Origin: Halanaerobium saccharolyticum | GTDB taxonomy: Bacteria > Bacillota > Halanaerobiia > Halanaerobiales > Halanaerobiaceae | Reading direction: 5' to 3' | DNA: 64,000 nucleotides | Assembly (NCBI RefSeq): GCF_003259895.1 | Contig: NZ_QLME01000005.1 | Span: forward strand, 1 to 64,000 | Part shown: one piece after another, positions 8,742-18,140 of the stretch | Position numbering within the stretch: position 1 is the stretch's first letter | Layout: each line of letters starts with the position of its first letter | The notes under the pieces: generated by a model | The model's input: the letters and a program-made list of their open reading frames with translations, nothing else | Database searches by the model: none | What the model was told of the DNA's origin: nothing | Translations under genes and position numbers: made by a program

Positions 8742-9884
8742 ATGCATACAATTAAAAGTAATTACAGGGATAATTATATTGACTATTTGAGGTTAATTAC
8801 AATTGTAGCAGTTGTTATTTTGCATACTGTTATGACATATAGTGGCATAGCTAACTGGCATTATATTGAGGAGCAAGCAATGGGTGACTTATCTAGGTTG
8901 ATCTCAGCATTAGTTGTAACTTTTATAAATGGATATTCCATGGGTTTTTTGTTTCTTATTTCCGCTTATTATACAGCAAAATCATATGCTAAAAAAGGGA
9001 AAAAAGAGTATATTACTGGTAGATTATATCGATTAGGATTACCAGTCTTATTATTTGTCTTATTTATTTATCCATTAACAATGTATTTGTTATATATTGC
9101 GGGAGAGAAAAAAGTACCAAAAGATAATTTTTGGTTATATCTTAAAGAATATATAACTACGGGTGAGTTTTTAGATAGTTCTGGACCTTTGTGGTTTGCA
9201 TTTGCATTGCTTATTTTTTCTATAATTTATGCTATAATGGGAAAAAAACGAGAAGTAAGTGCTAAGCATTTACCTAATACGAGTATAATAATTTTAACGA
9301 TTATTTTAGTTGGAACAGGTAGTTATTTTGTTAGATTAGTCTTTCCAATAGGGTTTGAATTTTTAAATATGCCACTTAGTAACTTTGCGCAACATATTGC
9401 TTCATTCATAATTGGTATTAAGGCATATCAATATGGTTGGTTTAATCAAGTAAGATATAAAGTTGCAAAAAGATGGTTAATAGGAAGTATCGTAATAGGT
9501 ATTATTAGTTGGCTAGCTCTTATTTTGATGGGTGGTGTAATTGAACATGGTGATCATATAATAAAGGGTAAACTAAATTGGCAGAGTTATGTATATGCTG
9601 TTTGGGAAAGTTTCATATGTTTCGGTATGTCTGTTGGATTAATAGGATTCTTCAGAAAGAAATTTAATACAAAAAGTAGGTTGCTGGTAATATTATCTAA
9701 AAATAGCTTTAGCGTTTATGTTTGGCACACGTTAGTTTTAGTAGCTGTGTCACTACTTATGAGAGATCTTGTTATATATCCTCTAGTGAAAATGATGCTA
9801 GTAGCTGTTACTACCTTATCATTATGTTTCTTTTTATCACACTATGTATTTAGAGCATTACCTATACTTAAGAAGATAATGTAG
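8742..9884 (+). CDS. Acyltransferase-3 family membrane protein
   Basis: 380 residues with about ten membrane helices. The N-terminal signature YIDYLRLITIVAVVILHTVMTY carries the conserved His after a hydrophobic stretch, and GPLWFAFALLIFSIIY is the second family hallmark. Such proteins O-acylate sugars or wall polymers using acyl-CoA on the cytoplasmic side. Full length and intact. Last gene before attC6. Confidence 0.85.
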   Translation: MHTIKSNYRDNYIDYLRLITIVAVVILHTVMTYSGIANWHYIEEQAMGDLSRLISALVVTFINGYSMGFLFLISAYYTAKSYAKKGKKEYITGRLYRLGLPVLLFVLFIYPLTMYLLYIAGEKKVPKDNFWLYLKEYITTGEFLDSSGPLWFAFALLIFSIIYAIMGKKREVSAKHLPNTSIIILTIILVGTGSYFVRLVFPIGFEFLNMPLSNFAQHIASFIIGIKAYQYGWFNQVRYKVAKRWLIGSIVIGIISWLALILMGGVIEHGDHIIKGKLNWQSYVYAVWESFICFGMSVGLIGFFRKKFNTKSRLLVILSKNSFSVYVWHTLVLVAVSLLMRDLVIYPLVKMMLVAVTTLSLCFFLSHYVFRALPILKKIM

Positions 9885-9977
9885 ATTTGATTAAGGGAAA
9901 TAAACTAGAAAATTCTATACATTTTTTATTATAAAGATTTAATTATTTTAATCTAAAATTTTCCGTATACCAACATC

Positions 9978-10089
9978 AGCTAACAAAATATTTCCGGCTC
10001 TGTTCCGGCGTTTCTGCACTCAAATCCAGAAACCTAAGTTAAGAGCTAACTAAAAGTTGCTGGAATTGGAAAATATGGATACCTTAGCT
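9978..10089 (+). other. attC-like site 6 (degenerate)
   Basis: Left box AGCTAAC (9978) and right box CTTAGCT (10083) are complementary except that the normally invariant G of GTT is C. AATATTTCC pairs with GGAAAATAT just inside. The missing G at the cleavage position means this site is probably no longer recombined, and it may mark the end of the recognisable array. Confidence 0.5.
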
Positions 10090-10126
10090 GAAATACTTTA
10101 CTAGTGAATTGGAGTGATTTAAAATT

Positions 10127-10654
10127 ATGACAAATTTTACATACAAAGTTATGGCATTTTCAGAAGATAGTAATGGTGGAAATCCTGCGGGAGTCGTTTT
10201 AAATGCAGATTCATTTATTGAGAATCAGATGTTAAGTATCGCAAAAGAAGTGGGCTTTTCAGAGACTGCTTTTGTGATGAATTCAGCCTTAGCGGATTTT
10301 AGAGTTAGGTTTTTTACGCCAGTTGATGAAGTAGATTTGTGTGGACATGCCACGGTCGCAACATTTAATTTGCTAAGAGATCTTGGGATAGTCACAACAG
10401 GTGAATATACTCAAGAAACAAAGGCAGGAATTCTTAAGCTCAAGATTTTTGAAAAACATATTTACATGGAACAGAATATGCCTAAGTTTTATGAGGTGAT
10501 TGATAAGAATGAAATAGAGGGCTGCTTTGAAAGTCAGTTGTTAGGCTATATAAGTGATATGCCAATTCAAATTGCATCAACAGGTTTAAGAGACATAATA
10601 TTGCCTGTAAAGGATTTGGAGACATTATTAGCACTTAATCCTAATAATGTATAG
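10127..10654 (+). pseudogene. PhzF-family protein, C-terminal third missing
   Basis: PhzF-like isomerase fold, N-terminal domain. Visible: GGNPAGVVLN, the conserved glutamate in GFSETAFV, and VDLCGHATVATFN. The family is usually 260-300 residues; here a stop comes at 175, inside the second domain, exactly where sequence for a HAD phosphatase C-terminus begins. A deletion or recombination joined the two. The gene starts 37 bp after site 6, a typical cassette spacing, so it may once have been a cassette. Confidence 0.75.
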
Positions 10655-10821
10655 TTTTTGAAGACAACATTTCCGGAATTGTTGCTGCCAGAAAGGCAGG
10701 GATAAGAAGTATAGTTGTGTTGGTTTCTGCAGCAGAAAAATATCGCTATTTGAATCTGGCTGGAGTAGATGATGTCATTAGTAATTTTCAACAATTTAAC
10801 CGTTTGCTGTTAAGAGTTTAA
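10652..10821 (+). pseudogene. HAD-family phosphatase C-terminal fragment
   Basis: Reads VFEDNISGIVAARKAG and then a ~55-residue tail closely matching the end of the HAD-like protein at 22521 (both end NFxQFNRLLLR). It contains HAD motif IV (EDN...G) but no start and no catalytic Asp. It joins the broken PhzF frame through the shared string TAGTTTTTGAAGA. Confidence 0.75.
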
Positions 10822-11071
10822 GCAGTTATAAGTAAAATCATAAAAAATAAATTGCAGCTTATTAATAAAGCTGAACCAAAAGTTTTTCATATGATAAAAT
10901 AAAGATAATTAATCAACTGAAATCTGACTATATTTTATCAGATGCAAGCAGAGCTATGCCAAAGTTTTAATATAGCCAGAAGCCCTATTTTTATAGTGGA
11001 TTTAAAAATGACTTTGGTTGTTTAATATGCGAAAGATAAAATATTATAGAAAGAGATGGGTGTTGTATTAT

Positions 11072-11737
11072 ATGAAAAGAAAAGGAATTATTTTTGATTT
11101 TAATGGAACCCTTTTATGGGATACTCAGCTACATAACAGAGCATGGGATAATTTTCTTAAGAATCATGGTTTTTCTTTGTCGGACGAAGAAAAGCATCAA
11201 CGTATCCACGGTAGACTGAATAGCGATATATTGAAGGATTTATTTGAAAGCAAGTTGACCAGAGAGGAAATTGAACGTTATGCCCTTGAAAAAGAGTATG
11301 AATATCAGAGGCTGTGTAAGGAAATTGATGAATTTTCATTAGCTGAAGGTGTAATCGAATTGTTTAATAAGCTTAAGGAACAGGACATTCCCTTTGTGAT
11401 TGCAACAGCATCTGGAATAGAGAATGTTGAATTTTACATCAGGGAACTTGAACTGAATAAGTGGTTTAAAAAAGAGCATATCGTGTATAATGATGGTTCC
11501 ATGAGAGGTAAGCCTTTGCCGGATCTGTTTCTTAGAGCCATGGATATATTGGGAATAGAGGGAGAGGATACGATCATTTTTGAGGATTCTATTTCTGGAA
11601 TAAGAGCAGCTGAAGCAGCTGGTGCGGGAAAGGTGATAATTGTAGATTCAAATAGTGGTGAGTATAATTCATGGGTAGACAAATATACAATAATTACGCA
11701 TTTTCATCAAATTGACTACGAGTGGTTTAATAAATAG
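11072..11737 (+). CDS. HAD-superfamily hydrolase (beta-phosphoglucomutase-like)
   Basis: 221 residues. Motif I FDFNGTL has the nucleophile Asp, with Asn in place of the second Asp, a variant often found in this subfamily. Then a helical cap, motif II IATAS, motif III lysine in GKPLPD, and motif IV FEDSISGIRAA. All catalytic residues except the D-to-N change are present, so it is likely an active sugar-phosphate phosphatase or mutase. The start ATG 11072 is chosen because MKRKGIIFDF fits family N-termini; ATG 11027 is possible. Confidence 0.8.
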   Translation: MKRKGIIFDFNGTLLWDTQLHNRAWDNFLKNHGFSLSDEEKHQRIHGRLNSDILKDLFESKLTREEIERYALEKEYEYQRLCKEIDEFSLAEGVIELFNKLKEQDIPFVIATASGIENVEFYIRELELNKWFKKEHIVYNDGSMRGKPLPDLFLRAMDILGIEGEDTIIFEDSISGIRAAEAAGAGKVIIVDSNSGEYNSWVDKYTIITHFHQIDYEWFNK

Positions 11738-12171
11738 ATAAAGGTCAGTTCAAAATAGTGACAGGGATTGATAATGGTGTGTCACCCTTTTACAGTATGG
11801 TGTTGGCAATATATATGTAGAATATTATTTAAGGATTTTCAATGGCAGATATATTAGAGGCTATAACTTTATGGGGTGCCCAATATTCGCTGACAATGTT
11901 TTCAATGCTTCAGACGTGTTCACGGGTCGTTTCTGCCCGGTCGTCAAACGCCGCTAAAGGGTTGACAATCCAAAAAGATAATTTGGTACAATCGCCTAAA
12001 ATTTTTTTTGGTTTCGTTTTTTTAGTCGTTGCATCCAAATCAGTCAACCCAAAATAGTAGCTATCTAAGGGTGTCTGACTTCTGAAATAAGGATACGTCA
12101 TATGAAAGCTATAAATTACTATTTGGCATAAAGATTATAAAATTGAGTTAAATAATAAGGAGATTGATCAG
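11738..12171. other. 434-bp stretch without a supported gene; composition shift
   Basis: Between about 11880 and 12060 the sequence is noticeably richer in G+C (for example GTTCACGGGTCGTTTCTGCC) than anything around it. The minus strand has a 63-codon open frame here, and beyond its start similar-looking codons can be read with stops, suggesting the decayed end of a foreign gene, perhaps a transposase. I cannot name the family. Confidence 0.4.
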
Positions 12172-12455
12172 TATAACTGAATTTTGGAAAATAGACTTTA
12201 AAGAGAAGAGTGAAATGTGAGATTCAGAGCCCTGCTATTGATATTTCAGAACATTTTTCAAAAGATAAGTTACGCAATATTCTAATACCTGGCTTTGGTT
12301 ATGGCAGAAGTGTAACGCCTTTTGATAAAGAAAAATACGATTGTATATTTTGTTATGCTTTGATTGAATTTGAAGAAATAAATGAGCCAGCAACATCTAT
12401 AGAAGGCAAGCCTATTGAGAAGTTTTGGCAAATTGTGTGCAAAAAAGATAAATAG
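12172..12455 (+). pseudogene. SAM-methyltransferase remnant with internal deletion
   Basis: ITEFWKIDFKEKSEM, stop, then after a frame change [23 protein letters not shown] (motif I GFGYG), then [10 protein letters not shown] and directly a C-terminal tail ([13 protein letters not shown]). The middle of the ~200-residue family is missing. The TGA falls where relatives commonly have Trp. Not functional. Confidence 0.65.
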
Positions 12456-12689
12456 GAAAAATTCATCTTCTAGTTCTTTTATTTTTTGTTGTTCAGGTGT
12501 TAATTTATGCTTTTCATTACCAGGAAAGGCATATTCACCACTATCTCTATATTTTTTGCGCCAGCGGGTTAAATTACTGTAATTTATTCCAAGATCATCA
12601 GTAATTTCTTTAACAGATTTATCAGAGTTGAGACTGAGTTCAACAGCATCACTTTTGAATTCTTCAGTGTAATTTCTTCTTTTTTCCAT
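12456..12689 (-). pseudogene. IS3-family OrfA fragment
   Basis: [20 protein letters not shown] opens a helix-turn-helix OrfA ([16 protein letters not shown]), followed by the start of the leucine zipper ([14 protein letters not shown]). It is then cut and fused to the end of the methyltransferase remnant on the opposite strand. CAGGAGG lies before the start. OrfB is not adjacent; an orfB remnant of an IS3 element lies at 20105-20812. Confidence 0.8.
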
Positions 12690-12784
12690 TTTGGGCACCT
12701 CCTGAGTTTATTATATATCTTAACTCAGAGTCCTAGAAATGAGGGAATGTCATATAATATTTTTAACTTAAGGAGACTAAAATC

Positions 12785-13774
12785 ATGGCAAAAAAAGATA
12801 AAATAATTTTAAAGGAAATAGAAGAATGGTACAATCAGGATATAATTGAAGAAAATTTATATATTCGTTTATCTTCAATGTATCAAAAAAATGAATGGGA
12901 TCTTACTACTATCATAAAATGGACATTAGTAATTGGTGCTGTAATGGTCAGCCTGGGTTTGATTTCTTTTATTGCTTTAATAGTTCAATCTGAAATTTTT
13001 TCAGTAATAATTTTATCGGCTCTGTGTTTATCAGGTTATTATTATGGATTTAAATTAAAAAGAAGAGATTTCAAATATTATTTTCCCAAGACAGGAGATG
13101 CTTTAATTGCTATATCTTGTCTGATATTAGCAGCGGATATTTTTATGATAAATCAATTTATTTTTAATCAATTCATTCAAGGACCTACCATGATAGGTTT
13201 AATTTCTATCATATATTTATTTATTGCTTATTTTAAACAAAATAATTTAGTTTTAGTTTTTAGTTTATTAGGATTTGCAACATGGTTTGGTGCAGAAACT
13301 GGTTATATTTCTGGTTGGGGAGTATATTTTTTAGGGTTAAATTATCCAATGAGATTTGCTTTAATAAGCCCAATGATTATTTTAATTGGTTACTTTCATA
13401 AAAAGTTAAATTTTTCTATACCTGAATCATTTATAAGGATTTATTATTCTTTTGGATTATTATTTCTTAATTTATCGCTGTGGATCTTATCTATTTTTGG
13501 TAATCAAGGAAGCTTAGATAATTGGGGTAATAATACAGAACTATTATTTTTTAGTATCTTATGGGGTATAGTAAATGTAATTATATTTTTAATAGGTTCT
13601 AAATTTAAAGATAAAATGTTTGTTGGATATGCAATTACGTTTATAATATTAAATTTGTATACACGTTACTTTGAATATTTTTGGGATGAGATTTATAAAT
13701 CCTTATTTTTTATAGTTCTAGGTGGTATGTCAATAATTATAGGATTATATTTTGAAAATAAATTAAGTGAGTAA
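12785..13774 (+). CDS. DUF2157-like membrane protein
   Basis: 329 residues. A soluble N-terminus (ILKEIEEWYNQDIIEENLYIRL) resembles the start of DUF2157 proteins, then about nine to ten hydrophobic helices. Function unknown. Ribosome site AAGGAG precedes the ATG. The frame is intact although flanked on both sides by remnants. Confidence 0.6.
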   Translation: MAKKDKIILKEIEEWYNQDIIEENLYIRLSSMYQKNEWDLTTIIKWTLVIGAVMVSLGLISFIALIVQSEIFSVIILSALCLSGYYYGFKLKRRDFKYYFPKTGDALIAISCLILAADIFMINQFIFNQFIQGPTMIGLISIIYLFIAYFKQNNLVLVFSLLGFATWFGAETGYISGWGVYFLGLNYPMRFALISPMIILIGYFHKKLNFSIPESFIRIYYSFGLLFLNLSLWILSIFGNQGSLDNWGNNTELLFFSILWGIVNVIIFLIGSKFKDKMFVGYAITFIILNLYTRYFEYFWDEIYKSLFFIVLGGMSIIIGLYFENKLSE

Positions 13775-13832
13775 TTATGTAAAATATAGAAGGAACTGAA
13801 GAATTGATAGCAAAAATAAGTTTGGAAGTTTA

Positions 13833-13949
13833 ATGTGCAGACAATTGAGGAAAGAGGGGTTTAACGAAGATAATCCTTCGCATTTATGTGAAGAAATAAC
13901 TATAGATGCAGCGAAATTTACTGTTAATTATATTAAAAAAAATATGTAA
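13833..13949 (+). pseudogene. Short 38-residue fragment, unrecognised
   Basis: Opens MCRQLRKEGFNEDNPSHLCEEI and ends TVNYIKKNM. No ribosome site and no hydrophobic core. It looks like the C-terminal end of a lost gene and is listed only to describe the gap. Confidence 0.25.
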
Positions 13950-13998
13950 TTGATTTGAAAAAAGAGAGGAGTATTAAAAATGAAATATCTAAGATCAT

Positions 13999-14391
13999 AA
14001 AAGAGAATAAAAATGAATTTTCACAGCATCTATTGCACATTTTATGCATGAAGATGAATTATTTCATAAGAATTTGCTTTATGGATTTATATTTTCAATA
14101 CTGGGTGTCTTCTTGGTGATCTTTAATGGAAAGTATTTTTTAGACTTAAATCCTACAGGAGATATCTTAGCTTTCATTTGTGCAATAATATTTGCGATTT
14201 ATTCTAATCTTTTGAAAAAAACTAATAATAAGTCAAAACAGTTATTTGTTATCAGAAAAATCTTCTTCTATGGTATCATAACAATGATATCAGCATATAT
14301 ATTTTTAGATGAAAAAATAAATATTTTTATGATTGTTGGAGGTATTTTAATATTATTTGGAGTATATTTAAGTGACAGACAAAAATTTTAA
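13999..14391 (+). pseudogene. EamA/DMT-type transporter remnant
   Basis: IFTASIAHFMHEDELFHKNLLYGFI corresponds to the end of the first EamA repeat; a TGA lies just upstream and no proper N-terminus is present. After GDILAFICAIIFAIYSNLL the frame jumps to the end of the second repeat (SAYIFLDEKINIFMIVGG, ILFGVYLSDRQ), so about 100 residues are missing internally. The four remaining helices are unlikely to form a working carrier. Confidence 0.7.
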
Positions 14392-14415
14392 TAATTTTTG
14401 AGAGGAGTATTGAGA

Positions 14416-15597
14416 ATGAATAATATATTTTCAGATCGTATTTCAGATGTGCCTAAATCATTTATAAGAGAAATATTAAAAATAGCAGTAAATCCTGATA
14501 TAATCTCATTTGCTGGAGGATTGCCCAATAAAAAGCTTTTTCCAGTTTCTGAACTTCAAGAGGTGACAAATTATGTATTTGAATCATCTGGTCAGGAGGC
14601 ATTACAGTACAGCAACACAGAAGGATTTTTACCGTTAAGAAAAATTATTGCTGAAAGATACAAAGAGAAAAAAGGAATTAAGATACTTCCCAAAAATATT
14701 CTTATTACAAATGGTTCTCAACAGGGTTTAGATTTGCTTGGTAAAATATTTTTGAATAAGGGTGATGAAGTTATACTAGAAGAGCCGGGATATTTAGGAG
14801 CTATCCAAGCCTTTTCTGTATACAGACCTTTTTTTAAAACAGTTAAACTTTTAGATAGTGGTTTAAATATAAGTGAATTCAGCAAAGTATTAAGTTCTTC
14901 CAGACCTAAATTTATTTATACTGTTCCTAATTTCCAAAATCCATCAGGTATCTCATATTCTGATTCAAACAGGAAAAAGATATCTAATCTTATAAGAGAA
15001 AGAGAGTTGTTTTTAATTGAAGATGATCCATATGGTGATCTTAGATATACAGGTCAAGATAAGGTTTCATTTAAAAAGTTGATTCCAGAACAAACAATAC
15101 TCTTAGGTTCTTTTTCAAAAATAGTGGCACCATCCTTTAGAATAGGTTGGGTTGTAGCATCAGATCAGATAATGGATAAACTTATCATAGCTAAACAGGC
15201 ATCTGATTTACATACTAATTATATCAGTCAGAGGATATTATATCAGTATTTAATTGATAAAGATATTGAGCAACATATTAAAAAGATTAAAGATAAATAT
15301 AACAGTCAACGTAAAGTTATGTTAAACAGTATTGAAAAATATTTTCCAGCTGAAGTAACCACTACAACACCAGAAGGAGGAATGTTCTTATGGGTAACTT
15401 TACCAGAAGAAATCTCAGCAATGGATCTTTTTAATATCGCAATTGAAAAAAAGGTTGCTTTTGTCCCTGGAGGCCCTTTTTATATAAATAAAGATGATAT
15501 AAATACTTTAAGATTAAATTTTTCCTGCGTAGATGAAGAAAACATTGAAATTGGAATTAAAAGATTAAGTTCTGCAATAAAAATGGCAATGAATTAA
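14416..15597 (+). CDS. PLP-dependent aminotransferase (class I/II, 2-aminoadipate-type)
   Basis: 393 residues. Hallmarks: FAGGLPNKKLFP at the start, NGSQQGLDLLGK, PNFQNPSG, EDDPYGDLRY, and GSFSKIVAPSFRIGW with the PLP lysine, all typical of the MocR/LysN-like aminotransferases. The amino donor cannot be fixed from sequence. Start chosen at ATG 14416 after GAGAGGAG; an upstream GTG frame is unlikely. Complete gene. Confidence 0.88.
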   Translation: MNNIFSDRISDVPKSFIREILKIAVNPDIISFAGGLPNKKLFPVSELQEVTNYVFESSGQEALQYSNTEGFLPLRKIIAERYKEKKGIKILPKNILITNGSQQGLDLLGKIFLNKGDEVILEEPGYLGAIQAFSVYRPFFKTVKLLDSGLNISEFSKVLSSSRPKFIYTVPNFQNPSGISYSDSNRKKISNLIRERELFLIEDDPYGDLRYTGQDKVSFKKLIPEQTILLGSFSKIVAPSFRIGWVVASDQIMDKLIIAKQASDLHTNYISQRILYQYLIDKDIEQHIKKIKDKYNSQRKVMLNSIEKYFPAEVTTTTPEGGMFLWVTLPEEISAMDLFNIAIEKKVAFVPGGPFYINKDDINTLRLNFSCVDEENIEIGIKRLSSAIKMAMN

Positions 15598-15696
15598 TTT
15601 GATAGATTACACAAGAGATAAAAAATAAAAATACAGTTGTCTAAACTTTAAAGTAAATGAGCGCTGATATTTTTTGGGATAAATATTAAAAATTTC

Positions 15697-15725
15697 TTGA
15701 CAAAGAAAGTAGTTGTATTACACAA
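15697..15725 (+). promoter_or_regulatory. Candidate promoter -35 and MarR operator
   Basis: TTGACA at 15697 is followed by the inverted repeat TTGTATTACACAA (15713-15725), 22 bp before the MarR start. The palindrome covers the place where a -10 box would lie, fitting autorepression; the -10 itself is not obvious. Confidence 0.5.
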
Positions 15726-15746
15726 TTTAATTGAGGTGAGAATAAT

Positions 15747-16193
15747 ATGCTAGAAGATAGAATTAAAGAAAAGGGAATAGATTGTTGTGTTAATGAAGTT
15801 GGAGTGATGATTCAAAATTTAGTTAGAACTTTAAGGATTTTTGAAAGAGAAGAGATTGTAAGTGAGGGTTTTACTATTTCTCAATGCTATATAATGATTT
15901 ACTTACTAAAAAATAAATCTCTAACAATGAATGAAATAAGTGAAAAAATGAATTTAGATAAGAGTACTATCACTAGAATTGTAAGTAATTTAGTTAGAGA
16001 TGGATATATTGAAAAGAAAACTTCACATGAAGACGGCAGAGTTATACTAGCCAGCTTAACAGCAGCAGGTAAACAAAAAGCTGTAGATTTACAGAGCAAA
16101 GTTAACAATTATTATAAACAAGTTATTGGACAAATTCCAGAGGGAGAAGTAATGGAAGTAGTAAGTTCAGTTAATTACTATGTAAAAAGCTGA
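15747..16193 (+). CDS. MarR-family transcriptional regulator
   Basis: 148 residues with a winged helix-turn-helix: LTMNEISEKMNLDKSTITRIVSNLV as recognition unit, and DGRVILASLTAAGK as wing. GVDCC-like cysteines (GIDCC, residues 11-12) near the N-terminus could sense redox or metal, but this is a guess. GAGGTGAG precedes the start; it ends in TGA, showing that TGA works as a stop here. Confidence 0.85.
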   Translation: MLEDRIKEKGIDCCVNEVGVMIQNLVRTLRIFEREEIVSEGFTISQCYIMIYLLKNKSLTMNEISEKMNLDKSTITRIVSNLVRDGYIEKKTSHEDGRVILASLTAAGKQKAVDLQSKVNNYYKQVIGQIPEGEVMEVVSSVNYYVKS

Positions 16194-16402
16194 AAGTGAA
16201 TTTCTAGTTCACTAATTTTTTCAAAAAATATAATATTATTGCAGGAATTATTTTTTCTAGCTTTAAATTAACTATAATGACTTAAAAATAAAATTTTAAT
16301 GGACATATAATATGAGTTTGATGATTTAGTTTTTGTTCCAATTAATTATCTTATTTTTATTATGATTAATTATATATTTGTATTTTATGAGGAGAGGAAA
16401 AT

Positions 16403-16771
16403 ATGACAGGAATTATTATTATTTTATCTTTAGTAGTAATTTTTGTTATATACTGGATTTTTACAGGAAATAGTTATAAGGTTGAGGGAAAACAGATAAA
16501 AGTTCGTAATGGACAAAGTAATTATGTGGTCAGTATTGATGATATAAATTATATTTATGATACTGATGTTGGAGGCCCTTCAAGATTAAATGATGGTAAA
16601 CAGATTTTTTATCTTACATCAATAAATACACTTAGTTCTGAAATTATTTTCATAAAAACAGGAACTGATAAAAATTATGTGATATCATTTTCAAATCCAA
16701 TTACAAAAGATAAAATTTTAGATAAAATACTTTCTATAAAACCAGATATTAAAGTTAATAAAGAACTATAA
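16403..16771 (+). CDS. Small membrane-anchored protein, PH-like
   Basis: 122 residues: one N-terminal membrane helix (IIIILSLVVIFVIYWIF) followed by about 95 residues of alternating beta strands (YKVEGKQIKVRNGQ, YVVSIDDINYIYD) and a closing helix, reminiscent of bacterial PH-like domains. Ribosome site GAGGAG. Function unknown. Confidence 0.55.
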   Translation: MTGIIIILSLVVIFVIYWIFTGNSYKVEGKQIKVRNGQSNYVVSIDDINYIYDTDVGGPSRLNDGKQIFYLTSINTLSSEIIFIKTGTDKNYVISFSNPITKDKILDKILSIKPDIKVNKEL

Positions 16772-16820
16772 TTTTATTACGAAGGTGAATACTATGTTTA
16801 ATTTAAAAAAATAAAGGATA

Positions 16821-16922
16821 ATGGAATTATTGCGGCCAGAGTTACCCTTTGCTGCAGGAGTATCAGTAATTATAGGAGAAATTATTTCGATTGGTAATTT
16901 GCCTTTTTTTCCAGTATTATAA
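16821..16922 (+). pseudogene. UbiA-type prenyltransferase N-terminal fragment
   Basis: MELLRPELPFAAGVSVIIGE matches the start of UbiA-like prenyltransferases (geranylgeranylglyceryl-phosphate synthase type). It stops after 33 codons, and the ~250 remaining residues are absent. Confidence 0.55.
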
Positions 16923-17002
16923 CTTTGCCGGGGCTGGCAGTGTCTTTTTTTATTAATAAAACAGCTTTTTTTTTATACATTTATAATAAAAAGTAGTATA
17001 AG

Positions 17003-17301
17003 ATGGAATATATAATTAGAAAAATAAAAGCTGAAGATTGGGAAGGGGTAAGAGGGATTTATCTTGAAGGAATAAAAACAGGGAACTCAACTTTTCAGGT
17101 TCAGGCTCCAGATTGGAAAGAACGGGATGCTGGACATTACAGGCAGGTGTTTTTCCGAAAAATAATGCTAGTTTATTCTTACATAAAAAATATGCTTTTA
17201 GAGAAGTTGGGATAAGAGAAAAGATTGGAAAAACAAAAAATAGTAAGTGGCGGGATGTGGTTTTACTAGAAAGAAGGGGCAATAAAGTAGGAATTAAATA
17301 A
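17003..17301 (+). pseudogene. GNAT acetyltransferase (phosphinothricin-type) with internal deletion
   Basis: The N-terminus YIIRKIKAEDWEGVRGIYLEG and the C-terminus FLHKKYAFREVGIREKIGK...WRDVVLLERR belong to the same PAT-like family (~170 residues), but the acetyl-CoA loop between them (about 75 residues) is gone and the two parts lie in different frames. The junction lies near 17145. Confidence 0.75.
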
Positions 17302-17478
17302 TAAATTTACATTTTATTACCTGAATATAGTTATACTATTAATCTTTGTTTCACTATGTGTTATACTAATATTGATATCTATTCTGTATCTTCTTAATGT
17401 TTTACAGTTATTAATGTGATAAAACATGCAGATATATATTTGCTTTTTATTATGCTGGGAATTAGGAGGGATTCAATA

Positions 17479-18111
17479 TTGGATTTAACAGAAATTAGGG
17501 AGTTAATTCCTGAATGTTGTAATACTGCTGCAATAGATATTAATGAATTTTATGATCATAAAAAAGAACATCTGGAAGATTATCTTTCTTCTGTAAAGTC
17601 AATTATAGTTTTGGGTCATCACATTGAAAAATTCGAAGAATGGGTATGGAATCAGTTTAAATTTGAAACAGAAGCATGTATCGCTGATGTACATACTAAA
17701 GAGGTAATGAAAAAAATAAGTTCTTATATTGAATTGCAAGATCATAATTCTAAAATAATACCTTACTCAGGAGTTAGTGGGGTTCGATTTAAAAAAATAG
17801 CTGCAAAATCCAATCTGGGAGAAATAGGAGATAATCATTTATTTTTACACAGGGATTGGGGACCCTGGGTTCACCTGCGGGTTATAATAACTGATGCAGA
17901 GATAGAGAGCAGTCCCCAAAATAAGGTTGATCAAGTATGTATTCATTGTGATAATTGTATAGAAGCATGTCCGATAAATGCGATCAAAAGGAATGATTTT
18001 AATCGTCAGAGGTGTAAAGATAGACACGAAAAGTTAAATCTTTCTCACAGCTGTGAAATCTGTGCTAAAAATTGTCCTATTGGAGAAACACCTGAGAAAA
18101 TTAATAAGTAA
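17479..18111 (+). CDS. 4Fe-4S protein, QueG-like/epoxyqueuosine-reductase-related
   Basis: 210 residues. The C-terminal two-cluster ferredoxin domain has CIHCDNCIEACP and a second CEICAKNCP group. Upstream, PYSGVSGVRFKKIAAKSNLGEIGDNHLFLH resembles the QueG family, but the protein is much shorter than QueG and lacks most of its cobalamin-binding part. Probably a corrinoid-reductase-like or electron-transfer protein. Start set at TTG 17479, eight bases after AGGAGGG; an upstream GTG (17416) has no ribosome site. It is followed 29 bp later by fabI. Confidence 0.7.
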   Translation: MDLTEIRELIPECCNTAAIDINEFYDHKKEHLEDYLSSVKSIIVLGHHIEKFEEWVWNQFKFETEACIADVHTKEVMKKISSYIELQDHNSKIIPYSGVSGVRFKKIAAKSNLGEIGDNHLFLHRDWGPWVHLRVIITDAEIESSPQNKVDQVCIHCDNCIEACPINAIKRNDFNRQRCKDRHEKLNLSHSCEICAKNCPIGETPEKINK

Positions 18112-18140
18112 TTTTGATTTATTAAAATTGGGAGGTAATT

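Noticed and set aside
11015-11035. ATATGCGAAAG resembling the right end of attC sites (GTTATGCGAAA)
   Set aside because: The GTT core is broken and no left partner is found; similarity may be chance.
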